Origin: DATEVL01 sp035281845
Lineage (GTDB): Bacteria > Chloroflexota > Anaerolineae > Anaerolineales > E44-bin32
Reading direction: 5' to 3'
Length of the DNA stretch: 23,368 bases
NCBI GenBank assembly: GCA_035281845.1
Contig: DATEVL010000048.1
Span: forward strand, 1-23,368
A program made the translations under genes and the position numbers. Numbering within the stretch: position 1 is the stretch's first letter; every line of letters begins with the position of its first letter. The notes below the pieces were generated by a model. That model saw nothing but the letters and a program-made list of their open reading frames with translations, did not search any database and had not been told where the DNA came from. Of this stretch, positions 15,403-23,271 are shown piece after piece.

Positions 15403-16227
15403 ATGTCTGCCATTGCTCATGAATTCCGCGCTTCCTATGCCTTCGTGGAGCGCAACTACTTCCTGGTCAAGCGCTATTGGACCTGGGAGCTGGTTTGGCT
15501 CGCCTACTCGACGGCCAACTGTCTGGCCATCGGCTACATCGGGGTCGGGATGCAACAGTTCGGCGGCGGCCAGGTCGACACCGATTTCCTGGTGATCTAC
15601 CTGGTGGTCGGCGCGCTGGTGTGGCGCTACCTATCGCTGATCTTCTACTGGATCACCGATATCGTCGGCCTGGAACGCTGGGAGGGGACGATCGAGTACA
15701 CCCTGATGGCTCCCATCCACCGCCTCACCCACATGGCCGGCCAGACCCTGTTCTCGATCGTCTACAGCCTGATCTCGACCGCACTCGTCTTGGTGGCGGC
15801 GACCATCGCCTTCCGCCTCGACCTGAGCCATGCCAACCTGCCGGGCGCGGTAGTCGTGATGCTGGCCGGCAGCCTGGCCTTCATCGGGATCGGCATCGTC
15901 GGCTCGATCCTGCCGCTGCTGTTCCCCGAGCGCGGAGCGCAGATGACGCACGTCATCATCGCCGTCCTGCTGCTGATCTCGGGAGTGTACTATCCGGTCG
16001 ACGTGCTGCCGCCGATCCTGCAGAAGCTGTCGGTCCTGTCGCCGGCGACGTATGTGCTCGAAGGCGTGCGGGCAGCGCTGCTGGAAAACGCCGGGATGTC
16101 CACGCTGATGGCTTCCATCATCCCGGCGTTGATCATCGGTGTCATCGCCATCCCGCTCGGACTGCAGGCCTTCGCCCTGGCCGAGCGCTACGCCAAGCGC
16201 GCCGGCAAACTGCACCGGAATGGATGA
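15403..16227 (+). CDS. ABC-2 type transporter permease
   Basis: A 274-residue membrane subunit of the ABC transporter encoded just upstream. About six hydrophobic helices are visible: WELVWLAYSTANCLAIGYIGVGM, VIYLVVGALVWRYLSLIFYW, TLFSIVYSLISTALVLVAAT, AVVVMLAGSLAFIGIGIVGS, THVIIAVLLLISGVYYPVD, and the last SIIPALIIGVIAIPLGLQAF. SGVYYPVDVLPPILQKLSVLSPATYVLEGVRAALLENA before the last helix is the usual ABC-2 membrane signature. ATG 15403 follows a strong GAGGAGG. The ATPase and permease together form a simple DrrAB-like exporter with one permease, which would work as a homodimer. Its TGA (16225-16227) abuts another palindrome. The substrate cannot be told from sequence. Confidence 0.92.
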   Translation: MSAIAHEFRASYAFVERNYFLVKRYWTWELVWLAYSTANCLAIGYIGVGMQQFGGGQVDTDFLVIYLVVGALVWRYLSLIFYWITDIVGLERWEGTIEYTLMAPIHRLTHMAGQTLFSIVYSLISTALVLVAATIAFRLDLSHANLPGAVVVMLAGSLAFIGIGIVGSILPLLFPERGAQMTHVIIAVLLLISGVYYPVDVLPPILQKLSVLSPATYVLEGVRAALLENAGMSTLMASIIPALIIGVIAIPLGLQAFALAERYAKRAGKLHRNG

Positions 16228-16280
16228 CCCTCACCCCCAACCCCTCTCCCGCTCCGCGGGAGAGGGGCCAGGGGTGAGGG
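16228..16280. repeat. Palindrome between permease and GNAT genes
   Basis: CCCTCACCCCC..CCCCTCTCCCGC on the left and GCGGGAGAGGGG..AGGGGTGAGGG on the right are near-complete complements around a short centre. The element starts at the base after the permease TGA and ends two bases before the GNAT ATG at 16282. It is a well-formed dispersed repeat type, without a T-run. Confidence 0.75.
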
Positions 16281-16281
16281 C

Positions 16282-17358
16282 ATGGGACGAACCATGGACC
16301 AGCCCGATCTGAGACCGATCTACATCGATCTTCCGGAGGCACCACCGATTCCGGGGCTGCGCTTTCGACCACCGGCCGGACGCCCCGACTACGCGGCGAT
16401 GGTGGCCGTCTATGCCGCCTGCGCCGAAGCCGATCAGCTCGACGAAACCGTGACCGAGGCCGACATGGCCAACTTCATGGAGAACCCGGTCGGCAGCGAC
16501 CCGGCTCGCGACAGGCTGGTCGCCGAGGTCGACGGCGCCGTCATCGCCTACTCGTGGATGAACCACCGGCTCGAGGCGGCTGGCGACCGCGCTGAGCATC
16601 CCGGAGGGGACGAAGTCCACCAACATCGGGGCTACGTTCATCCGGCGTGGCGCGGCCGCGGGATCGGGACGGCCATGGTCCGTCAGACATGGCGGCGCGC
16701 CGCCGAACGACCCCTGGGTGAAGCCGCCGCGGGTGGACCCTGGCTGCAGTCCTTTCTCCTGGAATCGGAGACGGCTGGGCACGCACTGCTGAGCAGCCTC
16801 GGTTACTCTCCTGTCCGATACGCCTTTCGTATGCGGCGCGATCTGGCGTCACCGATCCCGGATCTGCCGATCCCTGCCGGCTTGGAGATTCGGCCGGCAC
16901 ATCCCGAGCACTATCGGACCATCTGGGAGGCGGAGCGGGAAGCGTTCCAAGATCACTGGGGCTACTCCCCTTGGCCGGAAGAGGCCTACCATCGCTTCCT
17001 GGAGTTCCCCCATTACGACCCTCGACTGTGGCAAGTGGCCTGGGAGGGTGACCAGGTGGCCGGGCTGGTGCTCAACTACATCAACGTCGAGGAGAATGAG
17101 TGGTTCGGACGCCAGCGCGGGTACACCGAGGACATCGCCGTCCGTCGACCGTGGCGCCGGCGCGGTGTGGCGAGCGCGCTGATCGCCCGCAGTCTGGCCG
17201 CCCTGAAGGACCGTGGGATGACCGAGGCCGTCTTGGGAGTCGACGCCGAGAACAGGACGGGCGCGCTGCGCGTCTACGAGCGCCTGGGCTACACTCCGTT
17301 GCAGCGATGGACGGTCTTCCGGCGCCTTCTCCCGGACTCGGCGGAAATCGACGCTTGA
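16282..17358 (+). CDS. Tandem GNAT N-acetyltransferase
   Basis: A 358-residue protein with two GNAT domains, using acetyl-CoA to acylate an amine. Domain 1 (about 27-185) has the acetyl-CoA loop YVHPAWRGRGIGTAMV (RGRGIG at 124-129) and ends LLSSLGYSPVRYAF. Domain 2 (about 201-350) has IAVRRPWRRRGVASALI (RRRGVA at 292-297) and RVYERLGYTPLQRW. The two-domain plan resembles mycothiol synthase MshD, but no other mycothiol gene is in the window and function is not established. ATG 16282 or ATG 16294 may be the start; the first lies two bases after a palindrome and lacks a clean ribosome site. Its TGA overlaps the TTG of the next gene. Confidence 0.85.
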   Translation: MGRTMDQPDLRPIYIDLPEAPPIPGLRFRPPAGRPDYAAMVAVYAACAEADQLDETVTEADMANFMENPVGSDPARDRLVAEVDGAVIAYSWMNHRLEAAGDRAEHPGGDEVHQHRGYVHPAWRGRGIGTAMVRQTWRRAAERPLGEAAAGGPWLQSFLLESETAGHALLSSLGYSPVRYAFRMRRDLASPIPDLPIPAGLEIRPAHPEHYRTIWEAEREAFQDHWGYSPWPEEAYHRFLEFPHYDPRLWQVAWEGDQVAGLVLNYINVEENEWFGRQRGYTEDIAVRRPWRRRGVASALIARSLAALKDRGMTEAVLGVDAENRTGALRVYERLGYTPLQRWTVFRRLLPDSAEIDA

Positions 17359-18008
17359 CGACCTCCCCCGGCGACCTGGGGATAAGCGCCGCGATCGGTC
17401 ATTCGATTCGTACCGTCGTCTGGGACGGTGGGGGCGTCCTGGTCAGGACGGAAGACCCCTCCCCGCGACACGCCTGGGAGGCGCAGCTCGGTCTCGCCCG
17501 CGGCGCGCTCGAGCCGCTCGTGTTTCGTAATGAGGCAGCCCAGCAGGCCGCCATCGGCCGCGGAGGATGGGAAGAGGTATGGGCCTGGGTCGCCGCACAC
17601 CTCGCCCTCACAGAAGACGACCGGGTCGAGCTCGAACGAGATTTCTTCGCCGGCGATCGCCTCGACCTCGACTTGATCACCTTCATTCGCCGCCTGCGGC
17701 CGGCCGTCAAGACCGGCATGCTGACCAACGCCTTCCGCTCCGCCCGCCGGGACCTCGAACACAAGTGGAAGATCGCCGACGCTTTCGACGTCATCGTTGT
17801 CTCCGCCGAGGAAGGCGTCGTCAAGCCCGATCCACGGAGCTACCGGATCGTGCTCGAGCGTCTTGGTGCGGATCCCGGAGCGTCGCTCTTCGTTGACGAC
17901 GTCGAGGAGAACGTCGAGGGCGCCCAGCGAGTCGGGATGCAGGCGCTGCGTTTCGAGTCGACGCCGCAGGTCATCGAGGAGATCGGGCGCAGGCTGGGGA
18001 AGAAGTGA
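17355..18008 (+). CDS. HAD-superfamily hydrolase (HAD-IA type)
   Basis: A 217-residue haloacid-dehalogenase-like phosphatase or phosphonate/ester hydrolase. Motif I is TVVWDGGGVLV: the nucleophile Asp is present but the usual Asp two residues on is Gly, as in the D-x-G-G-V-L subset. Motif II is GMLTNA, motif III EEGVVKPDPRSY with the Lys, motif IV LFVDDVEENVEGA. A helical cap lies between motifs I and II. TTG 17355 overlaps the GNAT stop in TTGA and is the only plausible start near the homology; no better ATG or GTG exists before motif I. It likely belongs to the ABC-GNAT transcript. Its substrate is unknown. Confidence 0.85.
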   Translation: MTTSPGDLGISAAIGHSIRTVVWDGGGVLVRTEDPSPRHAWEAQLGLARGALEPLVFRNEAAQQAAIGRGGWEEVWAWVAAHLALTEDDRVELERDFFAGDRLDLDLITFIRRLRPAVKTGMLTNAFRSARRDLEHKWKIADAFDVIVVSAEEGVVKPDPRSYRIVLERLGADPGASLFVDDVEENVEGAQRVGMQALRFESTPQVIEEIGRRLGKK

Positions 18009-18063
18009 TCAGTGGCCAGTGACCATTGATGTGGCGGCAATTGGTGGACGTCGCAACTTTGAA

Positions 18064-18228
18064 TTGTCATTCCGAGCCCTCCCCAGGAGGGCGAGGAATC
18101 CCCGAGGCGCGCCTTGCGCCGCGGACGGGGCGGGAGGCAGGTGTTGCACCTGAGGGAGTTCTAACGGAGGCATCATGGGGATTCCTCGGTCGGCCTCCAC
18201 TTCGCTCCGGCCTCCCTCGGAATGACAA
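18064..18228. repeat. 165-bp MITE-like inverted-repeat element
   Basis: The ends TTGTCATTCCGAG (18064-18076) and its perfect complement (18216-18228) form 13-bp terminal inverted repeats. A second pair, CGAGGAATCCCC (18092-18103) and its complement (18177-18188), is nested inside. Smaller hairpins sit within: GCCCTCC/GGAGGGC (18076-18092) and CAGGTG-TTG-CACCTG (18138-18152). There is no ORF for a transposase, so it would be a non-autonomous element. It lies between the convergent HAD and CAP genes. Confidence 0.7.
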
Positions 18229-18240
18229 AAGGGGCCGACA

Positions 18241-18282
18241 CGCTCGTCTCACCTACCACTGACCACCGACCACGGACCACTA
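18241..18282. repeat. GACCAC repeat block at the 3' end of the CAP gene
   Basis: ACCACTGACCACCGACCACGGACCACT-type units of the same family as at 222, 4168 and 23170 run into the stop codon of the minus-strand CAP gene. Further GGCCAGTGACC units follow the HAD stop at 18009-18026. No gene is present in 18009-18279. Confidence 0.55.
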
Positions 18283-19266
18283 GAATCGGCGCCGCGCAAC
18301 AACGATGGCCCCGATCACCAGGCCGACCCAGGCCACGACCAGAGTCGCCAAACCAACACGGCGCCAGGATGCCGGCTGTCCTGCCCACGTCACCACGACC
18401 TCCACCACGCTCGGCCTGGGAGTTGGGCTCGGGATAGCGGTGGGGGGCGCCGGAGTCGAGGAAGTCGTCGCCGTCGGCGCCAGGGTGGCCGTCGCGGTCG
18501 GGGGCGGCCGCACGAGCAGCTGGTCACCGGGCAACACGACCGAATCCGCGGTCAGGCCGTTCAGGCTCAGCAGCTCGTCCAGGTCTACGCGGTAGATCGC
18601 AGCGATCGTCCATAGGGCCTGGCCGGGTTCGACGACATGCACGATCGCCCCGTCGGCGCGCGGCGTCGACGTAAGGATGGGACCCGGGCCGCCGAGGCTC
18701 ACCTGGCCGGCATTCCCCGACGGCCCCGTCGAGTTCGCGCTCAGACCGCCGGCAACGTAACCAGTCATCAAGGTGTAGTAAACCTCACCGTCGGCCTCGC
18801 CCACGCCGGCCCCGACATCCCGGTAGTAGGGTCCGAGCATCGTGTTGAGGTGCGGATCATCTCCCGTCCACCACTCGACAGCCTCGGACGTCGTGAGCCC
18901 CGAGCCCATGATAATGTTCTCGGAGATGAAAACGGTGGCGCCTCCGCCGTATCCGGCGGCGATCGCTTGATCCCGAGGTCGCGATCCGTCGGGACCATAG
19001 TGCGTGATCTGGCCGATCGAAATGCTGTAGTCGTTTTGCTCCTCGGCCACGAGCATCAGGATCGGGTCGACCTTGAGTGGGTCCATACCGTACGAAGCAC
19101 GCAGCTGGTTGACGGCATCGATCAACTCGGAGGCGCCGTCGCCTCGAGGCGCGGCCTCCGTTCGAGGCGGCTCCACGAAAGCGATTCCCCCTACCACGGC
19201 TAACCCGACTCCGATAAGGAAGTGGCGACGGAGGGCAAGGCGAACCTGTCGAGCGAGCTTCATCAT
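18280..19266 (-). CDS. CAP-domain and LysM protein with C-terminal membrane anchor
   Basis: A 328-residue exported protein. The N-terminus MMKLARQVRLALRRHFLIGVGLAVVGGIAFV is a signal or anchor helix. A CAP/SCP domain spans about 47-172 with the cavity residues expected of the family: His89 (ITHYGPDGSRP), Glu116 (ISENI) and His139 (DPHLNTML). A LysM domain (about 208-253: HVVEPGQALWTIAAIYRVDLDELLSLNGL) should bind peptidoglycan. A Thr/Pro linker (255-286) leads to a final helix (about 303-323) and an Arg tail, a sorting-like membrane anchor. ATG 19266 or 19263 is chosen; the open frame reaches 19317 without homology. Role: a wall-bound surface protein of unknown activity. It is transcribed convergently to the HAD gene. 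Confidence 0.87.
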   Translation of the reverse strand: MMKLARQVRLALRRHFLIGVGLAVVGGIAFVEPPRTEAAPRGDGASELIDAVNQLRASYGMDPLKVDPILMLVAEEQNDYSISIGQITHYGPDGSRPRDQAIAAGYGGGATVFISENIIMGSGLTTSEAVEWWTGDDPHLNTMLGPYYRDVGAGVGEADGEVYYTLMTGYVAGGLSANSTGPSGNAGQVSLGGPGPILTSTPRADGAIVHVVEPGQALWTIAAIYRVDLDELLSLNGLTADSVVLPGDQLLVRPPPTATATLAPTATTSSTPAPPTAIPSPTPRPSVVEVVVTWAGQPASWRRVGLATLVVAWVGLVIGAIVVARRRF

Positions 19267-19324
19267 TGGGTTGACCAGGCCGCCCCAGCGGGATTGACAG
19301 GCACCGGCAATCGGCACGCGGATT

Positions 19325-19330
19325 ATTCTA
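19325..19330 (-). promoter_or_regulatory. Candidate -10 box of the CAP-LysM gene
   Basis: Read on the minus strand this is TAGAAT, with TTCCAG 18 bases upstream as a poor -35. Transcription would begin near 19318, giving a roughly 50-base leader to ATG 19266. Confidence 0.35.
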
Positions 19331-19931
19331 AACGGGTGTGGGGCGCAGCTGGAACTGGGCTGGAGCCGCGGGGGCTCGGGCCCGGTGAGGGGAGCGCCGA
19401 GACAGGTTCGAAAACGGGATGTTGAGGCTCGGATTGATCCGTCACCCGCCGGACGGCTCCTGGGGTGTCCTCTGGACCGTCCTGAGTGGGGCCGAAGGCG
19501 ATGCGCGACCAGCCGCGATGCCCTCCGCGCCGCTCTGAAGGGACCCCGCCCGCCGTCGGGTGGGGGATCCCCCGACGGCTATTACCCTCTCCCACGTCGT
19601 CCAGGTGGGTTTCCGGGAAGATCCCGAAGCGGCGACGGGCGCATGGGCGAAACTGCCGGACCGAAGAGGAACTCCTGGGTTGGGGATGGTTTTCGGTGCA
19701 ATCGAGAGAGAAAAGAGGAGAGCCCCCTGCCAATCCATCAGACGGCCGGCACTGCCGCTCTTGCCGGAAGGCCCCGATCAACACACCGTACGGAAGGGCG
19801 ACCCCCCGGCCGGCGACCAAACTCTTGCCCCTATGGTCGTCGTGGGGAACGACCCGGGGGTTGGTGGCCGGAGGCAGCCACGGTGATCAGGGCGAGCAGT
19901 CCTATGGTGGCCTGAGGCTCTATCTAGCATC
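19331..19931. other. Gene-free stretch, possible noncoding RNA
   Basis: About 600 bases hold no convincing protein. Open frames exist on both strands, but their translations are Arg/Pro/Gly-rich, show no motif and compete in several frames, as chance frames do in GC-rich DNA. A perfect 9-bp hairpin (GCCGTCGGG at 19552-19560 with 19571-19579) and a purine-rich run near 19702-19722 stand out. A good minus-strand promoter lies at its right edge. I looked for RNase P RNA, tmRNA and SRP RNA cores and did not find them. Confidence 0.35.
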
Positions 19932-19960
19932 ACTCTAACGGACGGAGGGGGTTGAGTCAA
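19932..19960 (-). promoter_or_regulatory. Sigma-70-like promoter on the minus strand
   Basis: On the minus strand TTGACT (19960-19955) is followed after exactly 17 bases by TAGAGT (19937-19932). This is the best-spaced promoter in the window. It would drive transcription from about 19925 into the gene-free stretch and toward the CAP-LysM gene 660 bases away, which has its own nearer -10 candidate. Confidence 0.5.
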
Positions 19961-20023
19961 GCAGCGTGACGCTTAAAAAAGGTACTACGGCATCTTCTGG
20001 GGCTTTGAATCGATTCTTCGACA

Positions 20024-20029
20024 TATAAT
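20024..20029 (+). promoter_or_regulatory. Candidate -10 box for the lipid kinase gene
   Basis: A perfect TATAAT. The best -35-like word, TTGAAT at about 20005-20010, is only 13 bases away, so support is from the -10 alone. Initiation near 20036 would leave a leader of about 170 bases before TTG 20206; no known riboswitch was recognised in it. Confidence 0.4.
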
Positions 20030-20205
20030 GCCTGGCCGACGCAGCCGAAGGACCCTGTCTATCAGATCAACCTCAGGCCGAGGCCGCTCCGGTCCGTCTT
20101 CAAAGAGCCACCGCTGAGGTCGTCGCCGGTCTGAGTCAGCCTCTACCGGTCGGGAACGGAGCCTGCGGCCGTCTCGTCGGATCCCGGCCATCCAGGGAGG
20201 ATCCA

Positions 20206-21117
20206 TTGAAGCGCGTCAAGCTCATCTTCAATCCGCACGCCGACCGCGGCCGCGCCTGGGATATCGCTTCTTCGCTCCAGGCGATCATCGCCGGTCGCGA
20301 CGAGTTTGACTGGGCCTCCACCGAGTTCCCCGGCCATGCCACGGCCCTCGCCCGGCAGGCCGCCCTCGATGGTTTCCAGGTAGTGGCCGCACTCGGCGGC
20401 GATGGCACCGTGCACGAAGTGGTCAACGGGCTAATGAGTGTCGCGGCCGAGGGCCGACCTCTTCTGGCGGCTGTGCCTATCGGCTCGGGCAACGACTTCT
20501 GCCATAACGTCGGCATCCCGGCCGGACACGAGGAGGCGATGCAGCGCATCCTGCACGGCGAGGCCCACCCGATCGACCTCGGTCGCATCACCGACGGCTC
20601 AGGGCGGGCCGAGTACTGGGACAATACGATGGGCGTCGGTTTCGATGCCACCGTCACGATCTACTCTTACCGAATCACCCGCTTGCAGGGCTTCGTCATG
20701 TACCTGTCGGCCGTCGTCCAGACCATCCTGCGCAACCACGACGCGCCTCGCATGCGCATCGAGACCGACCAGGAGTCCATCGACGAGCCGATGTTGATGG
20801 TGACCGTGTGCAATGGGCCGCGGGAAGGAGGGGGGTTCCAAGTGGCTCCGGGGGCGCGGCCCGACGACGGGATCCTCAACTACGCCATGATCGCAAAGGT
20901 CTCGCGGGCGATGATGTTCCGCTTGATCCCGGAGGTGATGAACGGCACCCACGGCCGCTTCCGCCAGGTCCGGCTCGGCCAATGCCACCGACTCAGGCTC
21001 ACCTCAGAACGTCCTGTGACGATTCACACCGATGGCGAGATCTTCGCCGGCTTCACATCCGAGGTTACTCAGCTCTCCGTCGAAATCATCCCGGGCGCGA
21101 TTCAGGTCATCCGGTAG
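20206..21117 (+). CDS. Diacylglycerol kinase family lipid kinase (YegS/DgkB-like)
   Basis: A 303-residue lipid kinase of the DAGK catalytic family, phosphorylating diacylglycerol or a related lipid at the membrane. Key motifs are IFNPHADRGRA at 7-17, the nucleotide-binding ALGGDGTVHEVVNGL (GGDGT at 64-68) and PIGSGNDFCHNVGIP (91-105). The C-terminal beta domain has MVTVCNGPREGGGFQVAPGARPDDGILNYAMI and ends TIHTDGEIFAGFTSE, both typical of YegS-like enzymes. TTG 20206 has GGGAGG five bases upstream, and no ATG fits the N-terminal motif. A gap of about 90-190 bases precedes the next gene on the same strand. Which lipid is used cannot be told. Confidence 0.92.
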   Translation: MKRVKLIFNPHADRGRAWDIASSLQAIIAGRDEFDWASTEFPGHATALARQAALDGFQVVAALGGDGTVHEVVNGLMSVAAEGRPLLAAVPIGSGNDFCHNVGIPAGHEEAMQRILHGEAHPIDLGRITDGSGRAEYWDNTMGVGFDATVTIYSYRITRLQGFVMYLSAVVQTILRNHDAPRMRIETDQESIDEPMLMVTVCNGPREGGGFQVAPGARPDDGILNYAMIAKVSRAMMFRLIPEVMNGTHGRFRQVRLGQCHRLRLTSERPVTIHTDGEIFAGFTSEVTQLSVEIIPGAIQVIR

Positions 21118-21304
21118 GCGGCGCTCAAAGGGTTCGATATACAGATGAGCTCACACGGCCTCCCCCACCCCTCGAACCTCCGCACAGGAGGCCCGTCTCG
21201 CCCGAATGATTCGGGCCCCTCCAAAGTCCGACAGGATGGCAGGCGGATGGGCCCGGGGACAACGCTGCCGCGCCCGCCAGGCTGCTAGGACCGCACTGTC
21301 CGCC

Positions 21305-22957
21305 ATGCCGTCCCTCGGGCGGACTCTTCAGGATCTAGACCCGGGCCACCTACGAATCATCGCTGAACTGTGGGGGATCGACCCACCGCGGGTGGCAGGG
21401 CCGGAGGCGGGCGCAACTCTTGCCGGTCAGATGCTCGAGCCCGGACTGGCGGTCGAAGTCGCCCAGAGCTTGCCTGTCGCCTCCAGTGAAGCGCTGGCCT
21501 TCCTGCTCGGCCGAGGCGGCCGTACCGCCCTGGCCGAACTCGGTCTGCGCTTCGGCCCCTTGAGAATCGTCGGGCCCGGCCGTCGCGACCGGGAGCAACC
21601 CTGGCGCCATTCGCCAGCCGCGCTTGAAGGCCTGTGGTACCGGGGATTGATCGGGCTCGGCTTTTACGAAACCCCGACCGGTCCTCAAGAATTCGCCTTC
21701 ATCCCGGATGACCTCCTGGAGGCGCTCCGCCCTTTGAGTCCGCCCGCCACCGGCCCGGCGTCCCCGTCATCGCCGCCCGATTCGATCCTGGAGGCCGGCG
21801 GCGGCGCCGACGACGCCGCGACTCTTTTGGCCGCGCTCCGCCGCCGTCCCGCTCGTGGCGAGAGCCTCACACCGGATCGCACTCGGCACCTGGAGCGGTT
21901 CCTGATCCATCCTGCATCGCTCGGCCTGCTGGTGACCCTGTTGCGCGATCTCGCAGTGCTCATCCCGGCGCCGCTTCGGCCGGACCCAACGCGAGCGCGA
22001 GAGCTACTGGCGGCGACACGGTCGAGCGTGGAATGGCGGCTCCTGGAGGCATGGAGGCGAACCTCCGCCAACGACCTGGCGGGCGTTCCGGGCCTGGCGC
22101 CTCCGAAGGGAGATTGGCCGAACGACCCCATCACAAGCCGAGACGCACTTCAGGCCTTGCTCGTCGAGTGGCCGGCCAGACAATGGTATTCGCTGGAGGG
22201 CCTTGTCACTTCGGTCCGCGAGCGACATCCCGCATTCCTGCGCCCTGGAGGCGATTTCGATTCGTGGTACCTGCTGGATCCGGTGACCGGGCGCTTTCTT
22301 CGGGGCCTGGATCATTGGGATCGAGTCGACGGGGCCTTTCTGCGCTACGCGATGACCGGACCTCTCCACTGGTTCGGCGGGGCCGATTTGGGTTTGTCGG
22401 AAGGTGGATCGCAGCCGACTCATCTTCGTCTTCGGATCGCCTCGGATGAAGGAGACGCCCCGACGGAGGACGTGGAAACGTCGCAACCACCGCCGGCGCG
22501 GATCTCGCCGGACGGGCGTGTCCTTTTCCCAGCCCACTCGTCCCTGGCGCATCGCTATCAAGTGGCGCGTTTCGCCAATTGGACCCACCGCGATCCACGC
22601 GGATACGGATACCGGATCACGCCGCGCGGGCTGGCCGCGGCCGCATCACAAGGCCTGGATGCGAGGCGAGTGATGGCCTTGGTGGAAACGGCCTCCCGCC
22701 GGCCGATCCCGGCCACGCTTCGCAAGGGAATCGAGCGATGGGCGGAACGCGGCGTCGAGGCTTCGCTGGAGAATCTGTTGATCCTGCGTGTCCAGGACCC
22801 GGCAACGCTGCGGCGGCTGCGTTCCGATCCTTCGACCGGCCGCTTCCTGGAAGAGATTCTCGGGCCCGCCTCGGCGCGGGTACGGAGCCGAGACTGGGAA
22901 GCACTGCTGGCCGCCGCCGCCCGGCACGGTCTACTGATCGAGCCTCCGGAAGAGTAG
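21305..22957 (+). CDS. Helicase-associated domain protein (XPB/Ssl2 N-terminal-like)
   Basis: A 550-residue cytoplasmic protein from ATG 21305, where homology appears to start: MPSLGRTLQDLDPGHLRIIAELWGID. It resembles the standalone helicase_C_3 / XPB-Ssl2 N-terminal-like proteins of Actinobacteria and Chloroflexota, judged by the LARIIA-type N-terminal winged-helix pattern and the C-terminal block LILRVQDPATLRRLRSDPSTGRFLEEILGP followed by ARVRSRDWEALLAAAARHG. It has no Walker motifs, so it is not itself a helicase. In actinobacteria the related gene lies beside an XPB helicase; none is in this window. An ATG at 21206, with AGGAGG fourteen bases before it, would add 33 residues that look non-conserved. 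Family identity is moderately sure, role unknown. Confidence 0.6.
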   Translation: MPSLGRTLQDLDPGHLRIIAELWGIDPPRVAGPEAGATLAGQMLEPGLAVEVAQSLPVASSEALAFLLGRGGRTALAELGLRFGPLRIVGPGRRDREQPWRHSPAALEGLWYRGLIGLGFYETPTGPQEFAFIPDDLLEALRPLSPPATGPASPSSPPDSILEAGGGADDAATLLAALRRRPARGESLTPDRTRHLERFLIHPASLGLLVTLLRDLAVLIPAPLRPDPTRARELLAATRSSVEWRLLEAWRRTSANDLAGVPGLAPPKGDWPNDPITSRDALQALLVEWPARQWYSLEGLVTSVRERHPAFLRPGGDFDSWYLLDPVTGRFLRGLDHWDRVDGAFLRYAMTGPLHWFGGADLGLSEGGSQPTHLRLRIASDEGDAPTEDVETSQPPPARISPDGRVLFPAHSSLAHRYQVARFANWTHRDPRGYGYRITPRGLAAAASQGLDARRVMALVETASRRPIPATLRKGIERWAERGVEASLENLLILRVQDPATLRRLRSDPSTGRFLEEILGPASARVRSRDWEALLAAAARHGLLIEPPEE

Positions 22958-23130
22958 TGGTTGGTGGCCGGTGGTCAGTGGTCAGGGAATAACGGCGATT
23001 GGGGATTGGAGATTGGCGATTGAGATTGGGAATCTAGAGATGGGAGGCGGGTGACTGGATATTGGGATTGGAGATTGGCGATTGGAGATTAGCGATTGGA
23101 GACTGGAGATTGGGTATTGGCTGACACTTG
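22958..23130. repeat. GTGGTCAG and GATTGG short-repeat array
   Basis: After the stop come GGTGGCCGGTGGTCAGTGG units (to about 22985). Then a long run of GATTGGAGATTGGCGATTG-type units runs from about 22997 to 23117, broken by AATCTAGAGATGGGAGGCGGG near 23031-23050. The unit is the complement of the CAATCGCC words at 171 and 4067. No gene is seen in 22958-23273. Confidence 0.65.
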
Positions 23131-23169
23131 CACCTCGGCAAGTGCAGGTGTGGCTGAAAGCCGACCGCT

Positions 23170-23271
23170 TTTTCTGACCACTGACCACTCACCACTGACC
23201 ACTTCTTCCGACCACTGACCACTCACCACGGACTACTTTTTCTGACCACCGACCACTCACCACGGACCACT
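23170..23271. repeat. Three 34-bp tandem repeats of the GACCAC type
   Basis: Units at 23170-23203, 23204-23237 and 23238-23271 have exactly equal length and differ at only a few positions; each begins with T(T/C)TTC and has the order TGACCAC, TGACCAC, TCACCAC, GGAC(C/T)ACT. They stop two bases before the stop codon of the minus-strand response regulator. An imperfect hairpin with AAGTGCAGGTG lies just left, at about 23124-23150. Confidence 0.75.

Noticed and set aside
16282..17358. Calling the tandem GNAT mycothiol synthase (mshD)
   Set aside because: The two-domain plan fits, but no mycothiol gene is nearby and specific residues were not verified.
18274..18282. TAGAAT at the end of the GACCAC block as a promoter
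   Set aside because: These bases include the stop codon of the minus-strand CAP gene and no plus-strand gene follows.
19331..19930. RNase P RNA, tmRNA or tRNA
   Set aside because: No conserved RNase P cores, no tmRNA ends or tag reading frame, and the GGTTCGAA at about 19405 has no matching T-stem.
22990..23271. CRISPR array
   Set aside because: Repeats are short and degenerate or directly tandem with no unique spacers, and no cas gene is near.
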